From Vineibacter terrae (GTDB taxonomy: Bacteria; Pseudomonadota; Alphaproteobacteria; Reyranellales; Reyranellaceae): 64,000 nt of DNA. Shown piece after piece: positions 1-9,031 of the stretch. A program made the position numbers and the translations under genes. Positions within the stretch are counted from its first letter, which is position 1. Each line of letters begins with the position of its first letter. The stretch covers positions 1-64,000 of the forward strand of contig NZ_VDUZ01000004.1 of the NCBI RefSeq assembly GCF_008039615.1, written 5' to 3'. A model generated the notes under the pieces. It had not been told where the DNA came from. It ran no database searches and worked only from the letters and a program-made list of their open reading frames with translations.

Positions 1-108
1 GACCACTTCACTCGCCGCTCCAAGCAGAGTCGCACCAACCGCCTCGTCAAACAGCTCGCAAGCCTCGGATATCATGTCGAAATCACACCCATGGCTACGA
101 CCGCGTGA
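1..108 (+). CDS. C-terminal fragment, possibly transposase tail
   Basis: An open frame enters from the left edge and ends at a TGA at 106-108, giving about 35 residues that begin DHFTRRSKQSRTNRLVKQ and end ITPMATTA. The basic stretch followed by a LGYHVEI-type ending resembles the extreme C-termini of transposases in alphaproteobacterial genomes, but the family cannot be named from so little. The non-coding DNA that follows is rich in inverted repeats, which fits a mobile-element boundary. The rest of the gene lies outside the window. Confidence 0.4.
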   Translation, partial: DHFTRRSKQSRTNRLVKQLASLGYHVEITPMATTA

Positions 109-118
109 GTTCTGTTTC

Positions 119-361
119 CTTTCAGGCACAGAGACACAGAGGCACACAGAGAATGATTTTTCGCGCGCCGAAGGCGCGCAAGCTCTTGGTAGCCTTCATG
201 GTGAGCACAGGTGAATGCTTCGCATTCACCGAGTCGAACCATGAAGGCGCCGCACGGGCTGTGGTGCGGCGCTTCATGGTTCGACAAGCTCACCATGAAG
301 CGCTTCCCTCCATTTCCATTGCGGCCCAAAGTTGCTCTGTGTCTCTGTGTCTCTGCGGTGA
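119..361. repeat. Composite inverted-repeat region before livH
   Basis: The outer arms are an imperfect inverted pair built on CAGAGACACAGAGG (about 119-151) and CTCTGTGTCTCTGTGTCTCTG (about 335-356). Inside them, around 195-305, are two further dyads built on CTTCATGGT/ACCATGAAG, one of them around GTGAATGCTTCGCATTCAC. Short open frames through here have no coding character. The region holds no recognisable gene and ends just upstream of livH. Confidence 0.6.
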
Positions 362-397
362 ATTCTTCTCTTCTTCTCTTCGCCCCCAGGATATGAC

Positions 398-1270
398 GTG
401 CCCGATCCCGCGATCATCCTCGCCGGCGTGCTGAACGGATTGCTGGCCGGTGGCATCTACGTACTGGTCGCGGTCGGGCTGACGCTGATCTACGGCGTGC
501 TGCACATCATCAACTTCGCCCATGGCAGCCTCCTGATGCTGGCCATGTACGCGGTGTTCTTCCTCTGGCGCCTGCTGGGCATCGATCCCTACATGGCGCT
601 GCCCATCGTGATCGCCGGCAGCTTCGCCTTCGGCTACGTGCTCTACCGCGGCCTGATCGGCCGCTTCAGCCATGGCCGCGACGAGAACATCCTGCTGATC
701 ACCCTGGGCCTGGCGATCGTCTTCGACAACGTCGCGCTGCTGCTGTTCGGCGGCGACACGCAGACCGTCGACGTCGCCTGGGCCGGCAGCATCGTGCAGG
801 TCGGGGCCGCGTTCCTGCCGCTGCCCAAGCTGCTCTCGTTCCTGGCCGCGATCGTGATCTGCGCCGCCTTGGGCCTGCTGATGACCGGCTCCGACCTGGG
901 CAGGGCGATCCGCGCCGTGGCGCGCGAGCGGCAGGGCGCGCGGCTGGTGGGCATCGACGTCGAGCAGGTGTTCGCGATCGCCTACGGCATCGGCATCGCC
1001 TGCCTGGGCGCGGCGGCCTGCCTGCTGATGCCGACCTTCTACGTCTCGCCGACCTCGGGCCATGCCTTCGTGCTGATCGCCTTCACCATCGTCGTCCTGG
1101 GCGGCATGGGCAGCTTCGTGGGCGCGGCCGTGGGCGGCCTGATCATCGGCGTCACCGAGTCGCTGGGCGGGCTGCTGCTGGGCGAGCAGCTGGGCCAGAT
1201 CGGCATCTCGCTGACCTTCATCCTCATTCTGCTGCTGCGGCCCACCGGCCTGTTCGGGAGCGCGCGATGA
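398..1270 (+). CDS. livH: Branched-chain amino acid ABC transporter permease, LivH family
   Basis: This 290-residue inner-membrane permease belongs to the LivH family, which forms the transmembrane channel for branched-chain amino acids or related substrates together with LivM. The protein is hydrophobic throughout, with about eight membrane segments. It contains the family hallmark YGVLHIINFAHGS near residues 32-44 and a GGMGSFVGAAVGG loop near residue 240. It starts at GTG 398; the upstream pyrimidine-rich DNA offers only a weak ribosome site. Its stop overlaps the next start as ATGA. The linked permease and two ATPase genes form a transport operon, but no periplasmic binding protein is encoded in the window, so the substrate is unknown. 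Confidence 0.93.
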   Translation: MPDPAIILAGVLNGLLAGGIYVLVAVGLTLIYGVLHIINFAHGSLLMLAMYAVFFLWRLLGIDPYMALPIVIAGSFAFGYVLYRGLIGRFSHGRDENILLITLGLAIVFDNVALLLFGGDTQTVDVAWAGSIVQVGAAFLPLPKLLSFLAAIVICAALGLLMTGSDLGRAIRAVARERQGARLVGIDVEQVFAIAYGIGIACLGAAACLLMPTFYVSPTSGHAFVLIAFTIVVLGGMGSFVGAAVGGLIIGVTESLGGLLLGEQLGQIGISLTFILILLLRPTGLFGSAR

Positions 1271-2403
1271 GCCGGCGCGGGCAGGCGCTGCTGGCTGCCG
1301 GGCTGGTACTGGCGCTGCTCTATCCGCTGCTGGTGCGTGCCGCCGGCGCGGCCGGGCTGCCGCTCTCGCCCAACTACCTGATCAACACGGGCATGCTGAT
1401 CTGCTTCACGGCGTTCCTCGGCCAGTCGTGGAACGTCGCCGGCGGCTTCGCCGGCCTCACGTCCTTCGGCCATGTCGTGTTCTTCGGCACCGGCGCCTAC
1501 GCCATGGCCATCCTGCAGGTCTCGCACGGCTGGAACCCGTGGCTGGCCTGGCCGGTGGCGGCGGTGGCCGGCGCCGGCGTCGGGTGGCTGATCGGGGCGC
1601 TGGCCTTCCGCGCCGGCCTCAAGGGCTCGTATTTCGCGCTCATCACGTTGGCATTTGCGGAGGTCTTCCGTATCCTGGCCAACTCGGTGCCGTTCACGCG
1701 CGGCGGGCTGGGCCTGCTGGTGAAGGCCGATCCGCGGCCCGCGAACCTGCAGTTCCGCGACCCGATCTGGTTCTACTACCTGGCGCTGGGCCTGTGCGTG
1801 CTGGCGCTGCTGATCGCCTGGCGGCTCACGCGCACGCGCTTCGGCGCGCGCCTGGTGGCGATCCGCGAGAACGAGGACGCCGCCCGCGCGCTGGGCATCG
1901 ACGTCTATGCCGAGAAGGTCAAGGTGCTGGTGCTGTCGGGTGCGATGGCCGGCGCCGGCGGTGCCTTCTATGTGCAGAAGTATCTCTATGTCGATCCCTG
2001 GATCGCCTTCGGCGTCGACAAGTCGGTGGAGATGCTGCTGGTCAGCATGGTGGGCGGCGCCGGCACCATCGCCGGGCCGCTGATCGGTGCGGCGGCCCTG
2101 ACGGCGATCAACGAGGTCACGCGCATGCTGGCCAGCGTCGTGCCGGCCCTGAAGAACGTGCAGCCGCTGAGCCTGATCGTCTACGGCGCCATGCTGATCC
2201 TGATCGTGGCGCGCCTGCCGCACGGCCTGGCCAGCCTGTTCGGCCGAAGGCACGACCACCCCGTCATCCCGAGCGCAGCGAGGGATCTCCCGCGAACGAC
2301 GCACCGTGCGTCCGGCCGCGGGAGATCCCTCGCTGCGCTCGGGATGACAGAAGGTGCGGCAGGAGATCGGCCGCATGATCCTGGGGAGGCGGGACGTGCT
2401 TGA
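1267..2403 (+). CDS. livM: Branched-chain amino acid ABC transporter permease, LivM family, with repeat-derived tail
   Basis: LivM-type second permease of the operon, 378 residues as read. Residues 1 to about 332 are a normal LivM with many membrane segments, the motif GGFAGLTSFGHVVFFG near residue 60 and SMVGGAGTIAGPLIGA near residue 260. At 2263 the frame runs into an 86-bp palindromic repeat, so the last 46 or so residues (starting HPVIPSAARDL) are repeat-encoded and unlikely to be part of the fold. The stop at 2401-2403 lies inside the start of livG in an 8-base overlap. The same overlap geometry is seen between livG and livF, which argues that translational coupling survived the insertion. 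Confidence 0.9.
   Translation: MSRRGQALLAAGLVLALLYPLLVRAAGAAGLPLSPNYLINTGMLICFTAFLGQSWNVAGGFAGLTSFGHVVFFGTGAYAMAILQVSHGWNPWLAWPVAAVAGAGVGWLIGALAFRAGLKGSYFALITLAFAEVFRILANSVPFTRGGLGLLVKADPRPANLQFRDPIWFYYLALGLCVLALLIAWRLTRTRFGARLVAIRENEDAARALGIDVYAEKVKVLVLSGAMAGAGGAFYVQKYLYVDPWIAFGVDKSVEMLLVSMVGGAGTIAGPLIGAAALTAINEVTRMLASVVPALKNVQPLSLIVYGAMLILIVARLPHGLASLFGRRHDHPVIPSAARDLPRTTHRASGRGRSLAALGMTEGAAGDRPHDPGEAGRA
2263..2348. repeat. 86-bp palindromic repeat, family A, inside livM
   Basis: Two perfect 32-bp arms (2263-2294 and 2317-2348), beginning GTCATCCCGAGCGCAGCGAG, flank a 22-base centre that itself holds GCACCGTGCGT. Near-identical copies lie at 22824, 28781, 32057, 41734, 51033 and 55342, with a collapsed one at 45368 and a divergent one at 7602. 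This copy is in frame with livM and adds about 29 codons plus the downstream extension. Confidence 0.95.
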
Positions 2404-3125
2404 GGTGCGCCGCCTGTGCAAGGCGTTCAGCGGCCTGAAGGCGGTCGACGATGCCGCGCTCGACGTGCGGGCCGGCGAGATCGTGGCGCTGATCGGCCCC
2501 AACGGCGCCGGCAAGACGACGCTGTTCGCCTGCATCGCGGGCTTCCACAAGCCCGATTCGGGCGTCGTGCGCCTCGACGGCGCCGACATCACCGGACGCG
2601 CGCCGCATCGCATCTGCGCCGCCGGCATGGTGCGCACGTTCCAGATCACGCAGCCCTTCGCCACCATCAGCGTGCGCGAGAACATCATGGTCGGCGCCTA
2701 TGCCCGCACGTCCGACCGCGATGCGGCGGCGGCGCGGGCCGAGGCGATCGCGCGCCAGGTCGGCATGGGCGCGCAACTCGACCGGCGCGGCGCCGACCTC
2801 ACGGTGGCCGGGCGCAAGCGCCTGGAGCTGGCCCGCGCGCTGGCCACCGGTCCGCGGCTCTTGCTGCTGGACGAGGTGATGGCCGGCCTCAACCCGACGG
2901 AGATCGGCGAGATCGTCGAGGTGATCCGCGCGATCCGCACCGGCGGCGTCACCATCCTGCTGATCGAGCACGTGATGCAGGCCGTCACCAGCCTCGCCGA
3001 GCGCGTCTACGTGCTCAACCAGGGCCGCGTGATCGCCGAGGGCACGCCGGCCCAGGTCGCGGCCGATGCCGGCGTGGTCGAGGCCTATCTCGGGCATGGC
3101 GCCGCCGCGCGCCTGGGCGGGGCGC

Positions 3126-3133
<8 letters not shown>
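2396..3133 (+). CDS. livG: Branched-chain amino acid ABC transporter ATPase, LivG family
   Basis: Cytoplasmic ATPase of the Liv transporter, 245 residues from GTG 2396. That start is chosen because GGGGAGG sits six bases upstream and the protein then begins directly at the first ABC strand (LEVRRLCKAF). Walker A is GPNGAGKTT and Walker B is LLLLDEVMAGLNP, where MAG replaces the commoner PAAG. The signature region reads LTVAGRKRLELARAL, a degenerate form of the usual LSGGQ-type motif. The start overlaps the livM stop by GTGCTTGA, and its own stop overlaps livF by ATGCTTGA. An earlier GTG at 2354 would begin inside the repeat-flanking DNA and is less likely. Confidence 0.93.
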
Positions 3134-3827
<694 letters not shown>

Positions 3828-3838
3828 CCTGAATTCTT

Positions 3839-4032
3839 CCTCCCCAGCTTTGCTGGGGAGGTGCCCCGATACGACGTTTCGACGCGAAGCGTCGAAACGT
3901 CGGTGGGCGGAGGGGAGCCGACGGGGGCTATATAACCGGGACCACGTCGGCTCCCCCTCCGGCACAGGTATTTCGACGCAACGCGTCGAAATACCGAATC
4001 GGCCACCTCCCCCACGCTGCGCGTGGGGGAGG
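3839..4032. repeat. Multi-hairpin repeat, family C, long version
   Basis: A chain of hairpins opens with CTCCCCAGCTTTGCTGGGGAG and closes with the inverted partner CTCCCCCACGCTGCGCGTGGGGGAG. Compared with the copy at 4532-4660, two extra perfect hairpins are present, one around TTTCGACGCGAAGCGTCGAAA and one around TTTCGACGCAACGCGTCGAAA, each inserted at the tip of an existing stem. It directly follows livF and could act as a transcript terminator or stabiliser. Confidence 0.85.
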
Positions 4033-4458
4033 CAGGAATCAACCCCGCCGCCCGGCCCTGAAGTGGCGGTGAAATTTCTTGTTCGTAGAACGAGAATGGT
4101 GTAGATTTGACATTGTTGGAGCATGCGTAAACCCGCCGCCGGGGTAACGGGCGCTTCGTAGGTCCCACGACACGGGCAGAGCCGCCGCCGGGCTTCGAAA
4201 CGGGCGCCTGCGAAGGCAGGATCGCCGGTTGCCGCCGTCAGGCAACGTCCTTCTCTCCCGTGATCGAGGGCCGTCATGACCACGGTCGCTTTGCCATGCC
4301 GCCACCTGGACATTGCGCGACGGGGCTTCGCGCTGATCGCGCCGTCGGCGATGCCGATTTCCGACGCCGCGGGAGCCCTTGGCAGGACTGGAGAATTTCC
4401 TTTCGCGATCTTCCCGATCTTCGCGCAGGCGGATTGCCCTGTGCATCCCGGGATAGGG
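4033..4458. other. Non-coding stretch with no recognised gene
   Basis: An AT-richer section at about 4070-4125 gives way to GC-rich DNA with several possible stems (4130-4260). A frame running from ATG 4276 (MTTVALPCRHLDIARRG...) to 4521 shows no recognisable protein in its first 60 codons and then joins the livF remnant. I see no riboswitch, tRNA or promoter I can name. The frame may be the debris of a deleted gene. Confidence 0.4.
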
Positions 4459-4521
4459 CGCCTCAATGGCGACGGCCTGGCTCGGGACCCCGGCCTGCGA
4501 AGGAGCTACCTTGAGCATTGA
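4459..4521 (+). pseudogene. Remnant of a second livF 3' end
   Basis: Read in the frame that begins at 4276, this piece gives GRLNGDGLA directly followed by RDPGLRRSYLEH and a stop. LivF has GRLNADGLA near residue 180 and QDPGLRKSYLGH at its C-terminus. The remnant therefore looks like a livF paralogue with about 40 internal codons deleted and nothing recognisable upstream. The DNA beyond the stop also matches the DNA beyond livF, including the family C repeat, so a segment with gene end plus repeat was duplicated. Confidence 0.7.
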
Positions 4522-4531
4522 CGTGAATTCT

Positions 4532-4660
4532 TCCTCCCCAGCTTTGCTGGGGAGGTGCCCCGAAGGGGCGGAGGGGAGCCGACGTGGTCTTGGTTACGAA
4601 GACCACGTCGGCTCCCCCTCCGGCCTTCGGCCACCTCCCCCACGCTGCGCGTGGGGGAGG
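4532..4660. repeat. Multi-hairpin repeat, family C, short version
   Basis: Same hairpin chain as 3839-4032 without the two extra stems: CTCCCCAGCTTTGCTGGGGAG, then CCCCGAAGGGG, a central arm pair GACGTGGTCTT/AAGACCACGTC, GGCCTTCGGCC and the closing CCCCCACGCTGCGCGTGGGGG. It lies between the livF remnant and the end of trkH, so it may serve as a bidirectional terminator. Confidence 0.85.
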
Positions 4661-4666
4661 CAGGAG

Positions 4667-6157
4667 TCACCCCCGCCAGAAGCTGGGCATGAACAGGACC
4701 AGCACGGCGAACAGCTCCAGGCGGCCCAGCAGCATGGCGAAGCACAGCAGCCACTTCGCCGCGTCGGGCAGGGAGGCGAAGTTGCCGTGCGGGCCGATCG
4801 CCGGGCCCAGGCCCGGCCCGACATTGGAGAGGCTGGCCACGGCGGCGCTGGCGCTGGTGAGGAAGTCGAGGTCGAACGCCATCAGTGCGATGGTGAGCCC
4901 GCCGTAGCACAGGAAGTAGACCGTGAAGAACGCGACCACCGAGGCCACGACCTCGTCCGGGAGCTGCTTGCCGCCATAGGTGCGGGGGAAGACGCCGCGC
5001 GGGTAGAGCAGCTGCAGGAAGTAGCTGCGCAGCACGCGCGCCATCACCTCGAAGCGGAAGATCTTGATGCCGCCCGTGGTCGAGCCGGTGCAGCCGCCTA
5101 CGAACAGCAGGCCGAAGAAGATGCCGACCGCCATGTTGCCCCACAGCGTGTAGTCGACGGTGACGAAGCCGGCCGTGGTGACGATGGAGACGACGTTGAA
5201 CATCGCGTGGCGGATGGCGTCGGCGATGCCGTAGCGGCCCGACAGCGCCAGCCACGCCGCCAGCAGCACGCTCATCGCGGCAATGAAGAGCAGGAAGGTG
5301 ACGGCCTGGCTGTTGCGCAGCATGCGGCGGTTGCCGCGCGCCAGGCCGACATAGGCCACGAACGGCAGCGCGCCCAGGATCATGAACACGACCGCGATCC
5401 ACTCGACCGCGGCGCTCCGCCAGTGGCCCAGCGAGGCGTCGGACGTCGAGTAGCCGCCGGTGGCGACGGTGCTGAGCGCATGGGCCACGGCATCGAACGG
5501 CGCCATGCCGGCCAGCCAGTAGGCCAGCGCGCAGGCCACGGTCAGCCCGAGATAGATGGCGCCGATCGCGGCCGCGATCTCGCGCACCCGCGGCAGCACC
5601 TTCTCCGAGCGGTCCGAGGATTCGGTGCGGAACAGCTGCATGCCGCCGACGCCCAGGGTCGGCAGGATCGCGATCGCGACCGCGATGATGCCGATGCCGC
5701 CCATCCATTGCAGCAGCGACCGCCACAGCAGGACCCCGGGCGGCGCCTGGTCGAGGCCGGTGATCACGGTGGCGCCCGTGGTCGTCAGGCCCGACATCGC
5801 CTCGAAGACGGCGTCGGTGACGCTGCCGCGCAGCGCGGCGTGGTCGGAAAGGTAGAGCGGCAGGGCGCTGAACAGCGCGATCACGAGCCAGGCCATCGGC
5901 GTCAGCATGAAGGCCTGGCGCAGGGTGAGGCCGTCGGAGAGATCGCAGCGCGCCACGCCGAGCAGCAGCAAGCCGCAGACCAGGGTGACCGAAGCCGACA
6001 GCGCGAAGCCCTGCCAGTCGGGGTGGCCGGCGCTGGCATCGACGGCCGCCGGCACCAGCATGGCGACGGCCAGCACCGCCAGCATGCCGCCGATCAGGTA
6101 GAAGACCGGCCGCAGATAGGCCGGCGACCAGGTGCGCACGGGAGGCTGCACGCGCAT
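4667..6157 (-). CDS. trkH: Trk potassium uptake channel subunit TrkH
   Basis: Inner-membrane K+ translocating subunit of the Trk system, 496 residues, the usual length for TrkH. The four pore-loop motifs of the family are visible: SGLTTTGATVI near residue 120, STVATGGYS near 230, IVTTAGFVTVD near 320 and GGCTGSTTGGIKIFR near 400. Each has the conserved glycine of the selectivity filter. It lies 36 bp downstream of trkA on the same strand, so the two are probably co-transcribed, with TrkA as the nucleotide-sensing partner on the cytoplasmic face. Confidence 0.95.
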   Translation of the reverse strand: MRVQPPVRTWSPAYLRPVFYLIGGMLAVLAVAMLVPAAVDASAGHPDWQGFALSASVTLVCGLLLLGVARCDLSDGLTLRQAFMLTPMAWLVIALFSALPLYLSDHAALRGSVTDAVFEAMSGLTTTGATVITGLDQAPPGVLLWRSLLQWMGGIGIIAVAIAILPTLGVGGMQLFRTESSDRSEKVLPRVREIAAAIGAIYLGLTVACALAYWLAGMAPFDAVAHALSTVATGGYSTSDASLGHWRSAAVEWIAVVFMILGALPFVAYVGLARGNRRMLRNSQAVTFLLFIAAMSVLLAAWLALSGRYGIADAIRHAMFNVVSIVTTAGFVTVDYTLWGNMAVGIFFGLLFVGGCTGSTTGGIKIFRFEVMARVLRSYFLQLLYPRGVFPRTYGGKQLPDEVVASVVAFFTVYFLCYGGLTIALMAFDLDFLTSASAAVASLSNVGPGLGPAIGPHGNFASLPDAAKWLLCFAMLLGRLELFAVLVLFMPSFWRG

Positions 6158-6193
6158 CGTCTAGGACACCGGTGCCAACGCCATGTCCATGCC

Positions 6194-7564
6194 CTACGCC
6201 CCCTCCAGGATGTCTTCCGCCTTGCGCAGGGCGTCGTAGGTGACGGTGGCGATCACGCGGTCGCCGGGCTCGACCTGGAAGGCGCCCGTGGGAATGAAGA
6301 CCTGCTCGCCGCGCACCACGGCGCCGATCATCATGCCCTTGGGCAGGCGCAGCTTGTCGAGGCTGCTGCGCACCAGGCGGGAGCCGGGCAGGGCCTGGGT
6401 CTCGATCACCTCGCCGAAATCCTCGCGCAGGGCATAGAGCGCCGACACCGCGCGCGGCCGCACGTAGCGCAGGATGGTCGAGATGGTGATGGCGTTGGGG
6501 TTCACCACGACGTCGACCCCCAGCACCGGCATGATCGGCTCGTAGGTGCTCTTGTTGACCAGGGCGATGGCCCGGCTGCAGCCCTCGCGCTTGGCCAGCA
6601 CCGAGGCGAAGATGTTGGTCTCGTCGTCGTCGGTGACGGCGACGATGGTCTGGGCGGCGCCGGCATTGGCCTCGCGCAGCACGTCGCGGTCGAGCGCGTC
6701 GCCGTGCAGCACCACGACGGCGTCCTTCAGCTCGCCCGAGACGAATTCGGCGCGCTCGCGGTTGCGCTCGACCATCATGATCGAGACCGCGGGCGCGGCC
6801 TGCGTGAGCTGCCTGGCCAGGCTGAAGCCGACATTGCCGCCGCCGACGATGACGATGCGGCTGGCCTGCCGGTCCTGATGGCCGAAGAAGGCGATGACGC
6901 CGTCGACCCGCTGCGGCTGCGTGATCAGGTAGACTTGGTCGTTGAGCTCGATCACGGTGCTTGCGTCGGGCACGAAGGCCTTGCCCTGGCGGATGACGGC
7001 CATCACCATCAGCCCGGAATCGGGCCACAACTGCGGCAGCTCGCCCAGCCGCCGGCCGATCAGGGCGCAGGCATCGGAGCTGCACTGGACGCCCAGCAGC
7101 TGCACGCGGCCGTCGGCCAGGGGCACGGTGTCGAACGCCCCGGGCGTGCGCAGGCGGCGGGCGATGCCGCCGGCGACCTCGACCTCGGGCGAGATGATGA
7201 CGTCGATCGGCAGCTGGTCGGCGGCATAGAGGCCGCGCCAGTCGGGCCCGAGGTAGCCGGCATGGCGGACACGGGCGATGCGGCGGCGCACCTTGAAGAG
7301 CGAGTAGGCGACCTGGCAGGCCACCATGTTGACCTCGTCCGACTGCGTGACCGCGATCAGCATGTCGGCGTCCTGCGCCCCGGCGCGCTGCAGCACCTCG
7401 GGATGCGAGGCGTGGCCCTGCATGCCGCGCACGTCATAGGTCTCGTCGACGAGGCGGGCCTGCTCGGGCGATATGTCCACGACCGTCACGTCGATGCCTT
7501 CGCCCGCCAGCTGCCGCGCGATCGCGGTGCCGACCTGGCCCGCCCCGCATACGATGACCCGCAT
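6194..7564 (-). CDS. trkA: Trk system potassium transport regulator TrkA
   Basis: Peripheral NAD(H)-binding regulator of TrkH, 456 residues, with the typical duplicated RCK layout. The first Rossmann fold starts at residue 1 (VIVCGAGQVGTAIARQL), the second at about residue 230 (RIVIVGGGNVGFSLARQL), and each is followed by a small RCK_C domain. The second nucleotide site ends in the acidic patch VAVTDDDETNIFAS. It is the first gene of the trkA-trkH pair; its start is ATG 7564. Confidence 0.95.
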   Translation of the reverse strand: MRVIVCGAGQVGTAIARQLAGEGIDVTVVDISPEQARLVDETYDVRGMQGHASHPEVLQRAGAQDADMLIAVTQSDEVNMVACQVAYSLFKVRRRIARVRHAGYLGPDWRGLYAADQLPIDVIISPEVEVAGGIARRLRTPGAFDTVPLADGRVQLLGVQCSSDACALIGRRLGELPQLWPDSGLMVMAVIRQGKAFVPDASTVIELNDQVYLITQPQRVDGVIAFFGHQDRQASRIVIVGGGNVGFSLARQLTQAAPAVSIMMVERNRERAEFVSGELKDAVVVLHGDALDRDVLREANAGAAQTIVAVTDDDETNIFASVLAKREGCSRAIALVNKSTYEPIMPVLGVDVVVNPNAITISTILRYVRPRAVSALYALREDFGEVIETQALPGSRLVRSSLDKLRLPKGMMIGAVVRGEQVFIPTGAFQVEPGDRVIATVTYDALRKAEDILEGA

Positions 7565-7601
7565 TTGCCTTGCCCTCTATCCGTCCCACCTTACGCACAT
7601 T

Positions 7602-7790
7602 GTCGTCCTGAGCGAAGCGAAGGACCTTGCGGTGGTATGTGCTGCACGGACGTTGCTGGCGACGGGCCGGACCGCGTCGCTCCAGCGACGCTCATGATGC
7701 GCCGCTGGAGCGGCGCGGTCCCAGCCGTCATCAGAGCCGCCCTTGACCGGTATCCACCACCGCAAGGTCCTTCGCTCCGCTCAGGGCGAC
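7602..7790. repeat. Divergent family A palindrome with a family B palindrome nested inside
   Basis: The outer arms (GTCGTCCTGAGCGAAGCGAA at 7602 and its near-complement ending at 7790) are a variant of the family A palindrome. The usual 22-base centre is replaced by about 120 bases containing an inner inverted pair, GGACCGCG...CGCTCCAGCG against CGCTGGAGCG...CGCGGTCC, with the layout of the family B repeat at 39312-39401. It lies between divergent trkA and the end of the acyl-CoA dehydrogenase gene. Confidence 0.8.
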
Positions 7791-7795
7791 AGAAA

Positions 7796-9031
7796 TCAAA
7801 GCTCCGTGTCGCCGGCCAGCAGGCGCTGGGCGATGGTGCGGCGCAGGATCTCGTTGGTGCCGTCGGCGACGTTGATCACGCGCAGGTCGTGCCAAGCGTG
7901 GGTCAGGTGCAGCTCGTTGGTGAAGCCCATGGCGCCGTGGGTCTGCATGGCGCGGTCGACGGCGCGGAAGCCGGCCTCCACGGCATAGGCCTTGGCCATC
8001 GACAGCTCCTTGATCGCGCGCTCGCCGCGGTCGAGCAGGGTGGCGACGTTCAGCCCCATCAGGTGGGCGGCGTGCAGCTCCATGGCCGATTCGGCGAGCG
8101 GGAAGCTCACGCCCTGGTACTCGGCGATCTTCTGGCCGAAGGCCTCGCGCTGCTTGGCGTAGTCCAGCGCCTTCTCCAGCGCCCAGCGGCCCAGGCCGAC
8201 GGCGCGCGCGGTGTTGTAGATGCGGCCCAGCGACACGCCCAGCAGGCCGATCTTGAAGCCGTCATGCAGGGTGCCCACGAGCTGGTCGGGCTCGACCCGC
8301 ACGCCGTCGAAGACGAGCTGGCCCTCGTTGCCGCCGGCATGGCCGAAGAGACGGATCACGCTCTCGACCTGGAAGCCCGGCGCGTCGGTCGGCACCAGGA
8401 AGGCGCTGATGCCGCCGGCCTTGCGCTTCGCCCGCTCCGGATCGGTGACCGCGAACACGATCACCCAGTCGGCCTGCGGCGCGTTGGTGGTCCAGATCTT
8501 GCGGCCGTGGATGCGCCAGCCGTTGCCGTCGGGCTCGGCCCGGGTCCTGATCATGGCCGCGTCGGAGCCGGCGCCGGGCTCCGACAGGCCGAAGCACATC
8601 GAGGTGCGGCCGGCCATCATGTCGGCCAGGATGGTCTGGCGTGCCGTGTCGGTGACCTCGCGCAGCACGACGCTGGGACCGAACGCCCAGTGGCTGAGCG
8701 TGTAGGCGCCCAGCCAGTGGTGCATGCCGCACTGGCGGTAGATGCGCTCCCAGGCCGTGAAATAGGCCAGCAGCCCCATGCCGCCGCCGCCCAGCGCCTC
8801 GGGCACGCACATCTGGTAGTAGCCGGCCTGCGACGCGGCCATGCGCACCTCGCGCATCAGCTGCACGACCTGCGGCACGTAGCGGCCGTCCCTGGCGTAG
8901 AGCTGGTGCGGATCGGTCAGCAGGTCGTGGTGCCTGTCGTGCCGCGGCACGACCTCGGCGCGGATGAAGCGCGCAATGCCGTCGCAGACGGCCTCGATCT
9001 CGTCCGGTATGTCGAATGCCAACGCCGCCAT
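7796..9031 (-). CDS. Acyl-CoA dehydrogenase family protein
   Basis: FAD-dependent acyl-CoA dehydrogenase, 411 residues. Features are the helical N-terminal domain, the flavin-binding CFGLSEPGAGSDAAMIRTRA near residue 150, ITTNAP-type W-I-T loop (KIWTTNAPQADW), and the C-terminal FGQKIAEYQG and QTHGAMGFTNE motifs. Where classical medium-chain enzymes have the catalytic Glu in a YEGTNEI motif, this protein has VADGTNEI, so aspartate stands at or near the base position. That is common in the broader ACAD10/11-like branches. Substrate unknown; it stands alone between a repeat and a divergent DUF1080 gene. Confidence 0.9.
   Translation of the reverse strand: MAALAFDIPDEIEAVCDGIARFIRAEVVPRHDRHHDLLTDPHQLYARDGRYVPQVVQLMREVRMAASQAGYYQMCVPEALGGGGMGLLAYFTAWERIYRQCGMHHWLGAYTLSHWAFGPSVVLREVTDTARQTILADMMAGRTSMCFGLSEPGAGSDAAMIRTRAEPDGNGWRIHGRKIWTTNAPQADWVIVFAVTDPERAKRKAGGISAFLVPTDAPGFQVESVIRLFGHAGGNEGQLVFDGVRVEPDQLVGTLHDGFKIGLLGVSLGRIYNTARAVGLGRWALEKALDYAKQREAFGQKIAEYQGVSFPLAESAMELHAAHLMGLNVATLLDRGERAIKELSMAKAYAVEAGFRAVDRAMQTHGAMGFTNELHLTHAWHDLRVINVADGTNEILRRTIAQRLLAGDTEL

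Noticed and set aside
119-361. CRISPR-like array from repeated CTTCATGGT and ACACAGAG units
   Set aside because: Units are inverted, not direct, irregularly spaced and without spacers; no cas genes are present.
2354-2395. Earlier start for livG at GTG 2354 or ATG 2375
   Set aside because: GTG 2396 has an ideal GGGGAGG site and a conserved 8-base overlap geometry; the extra residues would come from repeat-flanking DNA.
4126-4275. Possible riboswitch or structured leader before the frame at 4276
   Set aside because: Several stems can be drawn, but no consensus (TPP, SAM, cobalamin, glycine, yybP-ykoY, guanidine) could be matched, and the downstream frame is not a recognisable gene.
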